This document shows positions 58,104 through 64,000 of a DNA stretch of 64,000 nucleotides, piece by piece. A program made the translations under genes and the position numbers. Numbering within the stretch: position 1 is the first letter of the stretch; each line of letters opens with the position of its first letter. The notes beneath the pieces are model-generated. The model saw nothing but the letters and a program-made list of their open reading frames with translations. It did not search any database and had not been told where the DNA came from. The stretch is taken from positions 62,001 to 126,000 of the forward strand of contig NZ_LEKU01000006.1 in assembly GCF_009932355.1 (NCBI RefSeq), written 5' to 3'. This DNA is from Riemerella anatipestifer_E. Its GTDB lineage: Bacteria; Bacteroidota; Bacteroidia; Flavobacteriales; Weeksellaceae.

Positions 58104-58913
58104 ATGAGCAAAAAATTTCAGCATAAAAATATCCTCATCACAGGAGGCGCTAGCGGCATCGGGAAAATTATGGCTAGACTTTCGTTAGAGAAAGATGCTA
58201 AAGTAATTATTTGGGATATTGACCAATCAAAAATTGATGAAACTATCCTCCAGTTTTCATCACTAGGTTCTATCTTTGGATACAAAGTAGATGTTTCCAA
58301 TTATGACGAAGTACAACACATCGCTACAAAAACTAAACAAGACATTGGTAATATTGATATTCTAATCAATAATGCCGGAATTGTGGTTGGCAAATATTTC
58401 CACGAACATTCTCAAAAGGATATTTTAAAAACCATAGAAATCAATACCAATGCACCGATGGTAATCACTAATCTATTTTTACAAGATATGCTCACAAAAA
58501 ATTCAGGACATATCTGTAATATTGCCTCTTCGGCAGGACTGGTATCTAACCCTAAAATGTCCGTATATGCAGGGAGCAAATGGGCTGTTGTTGGTTGGTC
58601 TGATAGCCTTAGGTTAGAAATGGAGCAGTTGAAAAAAAACATCAAAATAACCACCATTATGCCTTACTACATCAACACTGGAATGTTTGATGGCGTAAAA
58701 TCTGTTCTACCTATATTAGACCCTGAAAAAGCAGCTAAAACTGTCATCAGTGCCATAGAAAACAACAGAAAAATGGTAACACTTCCTGGCTATATCTATC
58801 GTTTAACTCGTATAGGTCAAGGGTTATTCCCACTTCGTTTTTTTGATTGGTTTGCAGGAAGTTTACTAGGAATCTATAAAACAATGGCTGACTTTAAAGG
58901 TCATAAAAAATAA
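58104..58913 (+). CDS. Short-chain dehydrogenase/reductase
   Basis: 269 residues with a classical Rossmann fold: NAD(P) motif ITGGASGIGKIMA (12-24), NNAGIVVG near 91, catalytic serine in CNIASSAGLVSN near 140, and Tyr/Lys in SVYAGSKWAVVG (YxxxK, near 153). A hydrophobic C-terminal region (LFPLRFFDWFAGSLLGI) suggests membrane association as in retinol or lipid dehydrogenases. It lies 18 bp after yihY and 8 bp before the aldehyde dehydrogenase, so alcohol and aldehyde oxidation may be linked. Substrate unknown. Confidence 0.9.
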   Translation: MSKKFQHKNILITGGASGIGKIMARLSLEKDAKVIIWDIDQSKIDETILQFSSLGSIFGYKVDVSNYDEVQHIATKTKQDIGNIDILINNAGIVVGKYFHEHSQKDILKTIEINTNAPMVITNLFLQDMLTKNSGHICNIASSAGLVSNPKMSVYAGSKWAVVGWSDSLRLEMEQLKKNIKITTIMPYYINTGMFDGVKSVLPILDPEKAAKTVISAIENNRKMVTLPGYIYRLTRIGQGLFPLRFFDWFAGSLLGIYKTMADFKGHKK

Positions 58914-58921
58914 TTATACCA

Positions 58922-60295
58922 ATGGAAACTCCAAAAGCTCAAATATCAGCACTCGTCCAAAAACAAAAAGCGTTTTTTGCGACTCAACAAACCAAAGCTA
59001 TTGATTTTAGACTAAAGCAGCTATCTCTACTAAAACAAGCCATACTAAAGTATCAGCACGAAATAGAAGAAGCCTTATGGAAAGATTTACACAAATCTAA
59101 AGAAGAGGTTTACCTTACAGAAATCAGCATTGTTCTCAACGAAATTAATTATCATTTAAAAAAATTAAAAAGTTGGGCTCGTCCTAAGAGAGTTTGGTCG
59201 CCTATTTCGGTACTTCCTGCATCTAGCCGTGTCATCTACGAACCTTTGGGTGTGGCTCTTATTATCTCTCCATGGAATTATCCGTTTCAACTTCTTATCA
59301 ATCCTCTAATAGGAGCTATTTCCTCTGGCTGTTGTGCTTTACTAAAAGCCTCTCCTGACGCTCCACATCTTGCGAATGTAGTGGAAGAAATGCTAACAGA
59401 ATATTTTCCGCTAGAGTACATTACTCTTGTTAAAGGTGGACGAGAAACCAACACCTACTTGCTAGAGGAACGCTTTGATTTTATTTTCTTTACAGGAAGT
59501 CCATCTTTAGGAAAAGTGGTTATGAAAGCCGCGGCAGAAAATCTAACGCCTATCGTGTTAGAATTAGGTGGCAAAAGCCCTTGTATTGTGGATAAAGATG
59601 CAAACCTCAACCTTGCTGCTAAAAGGATTGCGTGGGGAAAACTCATCAATGCTGGACAGACCTGCATCGCTCCAGATTATCTTTGGGTACACCGTTCAGT
59701 AAAAAAAGAGCTTCTTGAAAAAATAGCTTATCACATTAAAGAAATGTATGGCTCTGATATTAAATCTAGCCCTTTTTACCCTCGTATTGTAAATGATAAA
59801 TCAGTAGAAAGGCTTTCTAAATTTCTTAATGAAGGAAATATCTATTTAGGTGGAGAAGTAGACTCTAGTCAAAAATACATCGCACCAACTATTATAGATA
59901 ATGTAGAGCCTCACTTCGCTATTATGCAAGAAGAAATTTTTGGACCATTGTTACCTGTAATGACATTTGACCATATTGATGAACCTATCTCGTACATCAA
60001 TCAACATGAAAAGCCATTAGCATTGTATTATTTTGGTAAAAATAAAAATGCTAAAGAGGTAATTTCAAAAACAAGTTCGGGCGGAGGTTGCATCAACGAT
60101 ACGCTTATGCATATTGCCAATCATCATCTTCCTTTTGGTGGTGTTGGGAATAGTGGTATGGGCAAGTACCACGGAAAGTACAGTTTTTTAGCCTTCAGTA
60201 ATGAAAGAGCTATCGTAAAAACACCAACATTTTTAGACCTTCCGTTCAAATATGTTCCATTCAATTTTTTTGAATGGGTAAAGAAAATGATATAG
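58922..60295 (+). CDS. Aldehyde dehydrogenase, ALDH3-like
   Basis: 457 residues. NAD(P)-dependent oxidation of aldehydes. Visible are the SPWNYPFQLL substrate channel motif near 118, FFTGSPSLGKVVM near 189, catalytic glutamate in LELGGKSP near 214, nucleophile Cys in GQTCIAPDYLW near 245, and EEIFGPLLPV near 340. Length (457) and the C-terminal FNFFEWVKKMI fit class-3 fatty-aldehyde enzymes. It follows the SDR gene by 8 bp, and the pair may oxidise long-chain alcohols to acids; this is inference. It ends at a bidirectional terminator. Confidence 0.93.
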   Translation: METPKAQISALVQKQKAFFATQQTKAIDFRLKQLSLLKQAILKYQHEIEEALWKDLHKSKEEVYLTEISIVLNEINYHLKKLKSWARPKRVWSPISVLPASSRVIYEPLGVALIISPWNYPFQLLINPLIGAISSGCCALLKASPDAPHLANVVEEMLTEYFPLEYITLVKGGRETNTYLLEERFDFIFFTGSPSLGKVVMKAAAENLTPIVLELGGKSPCIVDKDANLNLAAKRIAWGKLINAGQTCIAPDYLWVHRSVKKELLEKIAYHIKEMYGSDIKSSPFYPRIVNDKSVERLSKFLNEGNIYLGGEVDSSQKYIAPTIIDNVEPHFAIMQEEIFGPLLPVMTFDHIDEPISYINQHEKPLALYYFGKNKNAKEVISKTSSGGGCINDTLMHIANHHLPFGGVGNSGMGKYHGKYSFLAFSNERAIVKTPTFLDLPFKYVPFNFFEWVKKMI

Positions 60296-60307
60296 TTTTG
60301 CTAATAA

Positions 60308-60343
60308 AAAAACCTCAGTACGAATATTTCGCCTGAGGTTTTT
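60308..60343. terminator. Bidirectional terminator, ALDH / ftsZ
   Basis: AAAAACCTCAG and CTGAGGTTTTT form an 11-bp perfect stem with a 14-nt loop between convergent genes. Confidence 0.85.
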
Positions 60344-60376
60344 AAAAAAGTCAATCAAGTATCAAAAATGTAGAAA

Positions 60377-62182
60377 CTAATCTACATCTTTATTCAAAAA
60401 TTTGTTTTCTCTAAGTTCTACTCTGCCATTGTTATCAGCTAAAAAACTACTGATACGCTCATCAGAAGGGCTATCATCTAGCTTAATATTTTTTCTTCTA
60501 AAAGCAGGTACTGTTTCAAAAGTATTTTCTTCATCTACATTTTGGTAACGAGAATTAAATTCTTTTAGCTTATTTCTTCTCTCTTGTACTTTAGAGTCTT
60601 CTACTTTTTTCTCTATAAAAGTAAAAAGCGTTTCCTCTTGAGCTATTTCTTCATTACGAAATATAGGTTTCTCTTCTACTTTCTGAGTTACTTGAGGCTC
60701 TTGAGGTGCAACAGTATTAGATACTGTTTTTACTTCCTCTTCAAAAGCAAGCTCTTCTTCTTTTATTTTAAAACTGAACTCTACAGGTTTTTCATCTAAG
60801 AATAAAGATTTGGTAGGTTGTATGCTACTTTCGTCTTTTGATTCAAAAGTAAAAGATATTCCTTTTGGTTCTTCGTATCCTTCATCATAAGAGAATAAAT
60901 CTAATTCATTACTTTCTTCTTCAAATTCTTCATTAACCTCTTCAACATAGGTCATTGGTTGCACTTCTTGAACCGCTAACTGCTCTCCGCTTAATCTATT
61001 TGCTGAAAATTGTGGTGAAGAAAAATCATCTTCTTCATCTAACTTTACAATATTTTTCTCCATAACAACAGAACCTAATCCTGCATTCTTAGCATCAGAA
61101 GAAATTTTAAAAGGAGACTCTCTTCTAACTGAATTTGCCGTTTCGTGCAACGGTACCTTAACTACTTCCGTAGGACCTGCATTGATGTGGTTTTCATTAG
61201 TAAATCCCGTAGCAATTACCAATACTCTAATAGCATCACCAAGTTCTTCATCTGTACCTACACCAAAGATAATATTAGCTGTATTTCCTGCTTCGTTTTG
61301 GATATAATCGTTGATAAGACCAATTTCGTCCATCGTAGCTTCAGAAGCCTCATCAGAACCACTCTGAATAAGAAGCAATACATCTTGAGCTCCTGTAATT
61401 TTGTTATCATTAAGAAGCGGAGAGTCTAATGCCTTTTTAACAGCTTCTTCTGCTCTCTTCTCACCTGTAGCACTTCCTGTGGACATCAAGGCTGTACCTG
61501 AATTCTGCAATACCGACTTAGCATCACGGAAGTCAATATTGATAACAAAAGAACCCGTAATTACCTCTGCCATACCTTTGGCTGCATTGGTAAGCACCTC
61601 GTCTGCCTTAGAAAAGCCTTGTTTAAATCCTAAATTACCAAACTGTTGTCTTAGTTTATCGTTGTTTATCACGATGAGAGAATCCACATTATTTCTTAGT
61701 TTCTCTAACCCTGCTTCAGCTTGGTCTAATCTTCTTTTTCCTTCAAAAGAAAACGGAACTGTAACGATAGCCACCGTTAAAATACCCATTTCTTTAGCCG
61801 CCTTAGCAATGATAGGTGCCGCACCTGTACCTGTACCACCGCCCATACCAGCAGTAATGAACACCATTTTGGTATTTTGTCCTAGAGTGCTTTTTATTTC
61901 GTCTATACTTTCTATTGCAGCCTTTTCTCCCACTTCTGGGTCTGCACCAGCACCTAAGCCTTCTGTAGTTGTGATACCTAACTGAACTTTATTAGAAACG
62001 GGATTGTTATTTAGCGTTTGTGCATCTGTATTACAAATGACAAAATCTACGCCGTGAATCCCTTTTTCGTACATGTGTTTTAAGGCATTGTTTCCACCAC
62101 CACCTACACCTATTACCTTGATAATAGATGAGTTGCCTTTTGGTAAATCAAATTCAAAACCTGTTTTATTGGTATTTTCCAT
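60377..62182 (-). CDS. ftsZ: Cell division protein FtsZ
   Basis: 601 residues. Tubulin-like GTPase of the Z-ring. Visible are GVGGGGNNAL (25-34), the tubulin signature GMGGGTGTG (112-120) and NNDKLR with the T7 loop NIDFRDAKSVL near 215. The conserved core ends near 330. A long acidic linker (about 340-555, rich in Glu/Val/Ser/Lys) follows, then the C-terminal peptide VPAFRRKN (558-565), which binds FtsA, and another 36 residues ending in NKDVD. It lies 30 bp after ftsA. The extra tail after the peptide is unusual against E. coli but similar tails are known in flavobacteria. Confidence 0.97.
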   Translation of the reverse strand: MENTNKTGFEFDLPKGNSSIIKVIGVGGGGNNALKHMYEKGIHGVDFVICNTDAQTLNNNPVSNKVQLGITTTEGLGAGADPEVGEKAAIESIDEIKSTLGQNTKMVFITAGMGGGTGTGAAPIIAKAAKEMGILTVAIVTVPFSFEGKRRLDQAEAGLEKLRNNVDSLIVINNDKLRQQFGNLGFKQGFSKADEVLTNAAKGMAEVITGSFVINIDFRDAKSVLQNSGTALMSTGSATGEKRAEEAVKKALDSPLLNDNKITGAQDVLLLIQSGSDEASEATMDEIGLINDYIQNEAGNTANIIFGVGTDEELGDAIRVLVIATGFTNENHINAGPTEVVKVPLHETANSVRRESPFKISSDAKNAGLGSVVMEKNIVKLDEEDDFSSPQFSANRLSGEQLAVQEVQPMTYVEEVNEEFEEESNELDLFSYDEGYEEPKGISFTFESKDESSIQPTKSLFLDEKPVEFSFKIKEEELAFEEEVKTVSNTVAPQEPQVTQKVEEKPIFRNEEIAQEETLFTFIEKKVEDSKVQERRNKLKEFNSRYQNVDEENTFETVPAFRRKNIKLDDSPSDERISSFLADNNGRVELRENKFLNKDVD

Positions 62183-62212
62183 TACTTCATTTTAAATGAC
62201 TAAATTACTTAA

Positions 62213-63580
62213 TTATTCCGATTCCTCAAAGAATTTTTTTATCTTTTCTAAGATGTTTTGCCCTATGGTAGGCTTTCTAGAGGCATTTTGCTGAACCACA
62301 GTCTCATTATGAGTTGGTTCGGTACTATCTAAAACTTTATTCTCTTGGCTTGTTTTATCAGTAACTACTTGGTTAGAAACAGACACTTCCTCTTGAACTA
62401 AAGAATTAGTTTTCTTATCTCTAATAGACAAACTCTCCATTAAAAGCCCTATAGATGTTGCAAATTCAGGGCTTTTTAAATGCTGATTTTTATCGTTCGA
62501 AATATATTCATTAGCGTAACCTATACGGCTATCAAACCCTGTGATATAATTTGCAAGTTGTCTTAAATGCTTTAGGTTAGAACCACCACCAGTAAGCACA
62601 ATCCCTGCAATGAGCTTTCTTTTTTTCTCGTGTGCCCCATAGGCTTTAAGTTCGGTATTTACCATCTCCAAAATTTCTTCTACTCTAGCATGAATAATCT
62701 TCGCCAATGTTTTTAGAGAGATTTCTTTTTCAGTTCTTCCATGAAGCCCAGGAATGGTAACGAAAGTACTCTCTTTTTCTAATTCTGGAACGGCAGAACC
62801 AAAACGAACTTTAAGTTGCTCCGCGTGTTTTTCGATAATAGAACAGCCATCTTTAATATCTTCGGTAATAATACCTCCTCCATAAGGGATAACACAAGTA
62901 TGGCGGATAATATTATCCTTAAATATTGCAATATCAGTAGTACCACCACCTATATCTACAATAGCCACTCCAGCCTCCTTTTCTTCCTTAGTAAGAACCG
63001 CTTCAGACGATGCTAATGGTTCCAAAGTAAGCGATTCCATCTCTAGCCCTGCTTCTTTAACGCATCTGCTGATATTTTTAATGCTACTCATCTGCCCTAC
63101 CACCACATGGAAATTAGCTTCAAGACGCTTTCCGTGCATTCCTATTGGCTCTTGGATTTCGCCCTCCGAGTCTACCTTATATTCCTGTGGAAGTACATGG
63201 ATAATCTCTTCACCAGGAAGCATCACCAATTTCTTAACTTGATTTTTAAGCTCTTCTATATCCTCCTCCGTGATGTATTGGTCTGGATTTTCTCGCATAA
63301 TATAATCCGAGTGTTGCAAAGAACGGATATGTTTACCAGCAATACCCACCGTTACCTTAGTAATAGGCACACCTGCACTTTTTTGAGCCTCGCTAACAGC
63401 TGTTTTAATGGAATTGATGGTTTGGGCAATGTTGTTTACAATCCCTTTATGTACACCTAAACTAGGTGCCACACCTACTCCCATAACCTCTATCTTACCG
63501 TACTGATTACGACGACCAACGATAGCAACAATCTTGGTGGTCCCAATGTCTAATCCTACTGAATACTCTTGGCTTTCCAT
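62213..63580 (-). CDS. ftsA: Cell division protein FtsA
   Basis: 455 residues, an actin-fold ATPase that tethers FtsZ to the membrane. Visible are SVGLDIGTTKIVAIVG (7-22; phosphate 1), IVDIGGGTTDIAIF near 210 (phosphate 2) and IVLTGGGSNLKHL near 325 (adenosine). The linker after 385 is Glu/Asn-rich and ends with the amphipathic helix ILEKIKKFFEESE that binds the membrane. Subdomain 1C lies near 85-165. It is between ftsQ and ftsZ in the usual order, 30 bp before ftsZ. Confidence 0.97.
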   Translation of the reverse strand: MESQEYSVGLDIGTTKIVAIVGRRNQYGKIEVMGVGVAPSLGVHKGIVNNIAQTINSIKTAVSEAQKSAGVPITKVTVGIAGKHIRSLQHSDYIMRENPDQYITEEDIEELKNQVKKLVMLPGEEIIHVLPQEYKVDSEGEIQEPIGMHGKRLEANFHVVVGQMSSIKNISRCVKEAGLEMESLTLEPLASSEAVLTKEEKEAGVAIVDIGGGTTDIAIFKDNIIRHTCVIPYGGGIITEDIKDGCSIIEKHAEQLKVRFGSAVPELEKESTFVTIPGLHGRTEKEISLKTLAKIIHARVEEILEMVNTELKAYGAHEKKRKLIAGIVLTGGGSNLKHLRQLANYITGFDSRIGYANEYISNDKNQHLKSPEFATSIGLLMESLSIRDKKTNSLVQEEVSVSNQVVTDKTSQENKVLDSTEPTHNETVVQQNASRKPTIGQNILEKIKKFFEESE

Positions 63581-63602
63581 TTATCTTGATTTGAATTTGA
63601 TT

Positions 63603-64000
63603 TTATTGATTCTTTTCTTCTTCTTTATCTGTTTCTTCTTTGTAATCTTTACTAAGTGTAGTTACAATCTGATTATCATATTTCAATGATATTTTGGTGT
63701 ATTTATCAGATGGTTGATAAACCAAATACTTTTCTACAAACGCTTTGAAACCTTTAACTTTGAAATCTATATTTTCCAAACTTCCTAGTTCCACTCTGTA
63801 GTTTTCTTCATTGGCAATAAGATAATAATTTTCTCTCTCTTTTACAATACCAATGAAAAACTTCTTACTAAAGTCGTCTTTATTTATCTTTTTTACCAGT
63901 TCTATCAATTGAGGATATTCCTCTGGTTGTACATTGCCACTCACGAGCATACACGATGCTGAATAATTACGATTGATAGGAAATTCCACCCCTTTCTCAT
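63603..64000 (-). CDS. ftsQ: Cell division protein FtsQ, C-terminal part
   Basis: The gene enters from the right edge; about 132 C-terminal residues are visible, starting within codons EKG-VEFPINRN. A GTG at 63989 could be mistaken for a start but the frame is open upstream. FtsQ-like features are EFPINRNYSASCMLVSG, the ELGSLENIDFKVKGF strand and the LKYDNQIVTTLSK end, the divisome beta domain that binds FtsB-L. The final tail is charged (KEEEKNQ). It is followed after 22 bp by ftsA; the gene order ftsQ-ftsA-ftsZ is canonical. Confidence 0.85.
   Translation of the reverse strand, partial: EKGVEFPINRNYSASCMLVSGNVQPEEYPQLIELVKKINKDDFSKKFFIGIVKERENYYLIANEENYRVELGSLENIDFKVKGFKAFVEKYLVYQPSDKYTKISLKYDNQIVTTLSKDYKEETDKEEEKNQ

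Noticed and set aside
61401..61985. 194-residue open frame antisense to ftsZ
   Set aside because: It lies opposite the conserved GTPase core, has no promoter, and its composition (Ser/Ala/Ile-rich) is that of an antisense shadow.
63603..63989. Complete small gene with GTG start at 63989
   Set aside because: The frame is open to the window edge and the product is the C-terminal domain of FtsQ.

Overview
The window is a 64 kb piece of an AT-rich (about one third G+C by eye) chromosome from the phylum Bacteroidota, most likely order Flavobacteriales and probably family Weeksellaceae (Chryseobacterium/Riemerella/Elizabethkingia type). The grounds are repeated flavobacterial promoter elements (TAnnTTTG, often with TTG 17-23 bp upstream), weak ribosome-binding sites, an S46 dipeptidyl-peptidase, a TamB-TamL pair, an OMP beta-barrel of the Bacteroidota TonB-receptor-like family, an OprF-like OmpA protein with thrombospondin type-3 repeats, and an FtsZ with a long acidic linker and the extra tail seen in flavobacteria. 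The assignment below phylum is inference. I see no phage, insertion sequence, CRISPR array, tRNA or rRNA gene.

Layout. 1-4.2 kb: surface glycan glycosyltransferases, including two CgeB-like paralogues and the C-terminal scrap of a third, with a divergent GT4 gene. 4.2-9.6 kb (minus): ornithine aminotransferase rocD, accBC, rpmF with its DUF177 partner, and pdxA. 9.6-12.4 kb (plus): ribE, an orphan histidine kinase and trmN6. 12.4-14.6 kb: ftsE, rpmH and, divergently, the DHH phosphoesterase nrnA. 14.7-19.7 kb: S46 peptidase, menD, lipoprotein Cu/Zn superoxide dismutase, tadA. 19.7-26.4 kb (minus): two unrecognised lipoproteins, msrB and a two-gene secreted unit with a 1194-residue Asp-box propeller/LamG protein. 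26.6-27.0 kb: tmRNA. 27.2-30.4 kb: a carboxypeptidase-regulatory-like protein and an outer-membrane barrel whose leader carries a terminator-like hairpin. 30.5-36.7 kb (minus): a TetR-TolC-adaptor-RND efflux operon. 36.9-45.6 kb: ctlX, a TonB-C-like secreted protein, lysA, DUF4835, a RapZ C-domain gene joined to prfA, osmC, yebC, ompA and smpB. 45.6-60.3 kb (plus): an ABC-F ATPase, a SpoU methyltransferase, a DUF885 lipoprotein, tamB-tamL, yihY, a short-chain dehydrogenase and an aldehyde dehydrogenase. 60.4-64 kb (minus): ftsZ, ftsA and the end of ftsQ from the division cluster.

Most of the window is housekeeping: cell division, lipid, vitamin and lysine synthesis, and translation with ribosome rescue (prfA, smpB, ssrA). 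The rest is envelope biology: glycan synthesis, efflux, outer-membrane assembly and secreted proteins. Several convergent gene pairs share one bidirectional terminator. Transcription units were assigned from spacing plus promoter and terminator motifs, and many starts were moved downstream of a predicted -7 element.

The observations most worth following up are these: an ABC-F protein whose two sequence defects fall in the same composite ATP site; the paralogue-recombination scar in the glycosyltransferase cluster; an 18-bp palindrome made of two back-to-back -7 elements; an inverted duplicate of a 16-bp promoter/start region between rpmH and nrnA; possible leaderless starts of tamB and msrB; the attenuator-like leader of the barrel gene; and the two unrecognised lipoproteins. 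I did not find a clear-cut novel defence or mobile system.
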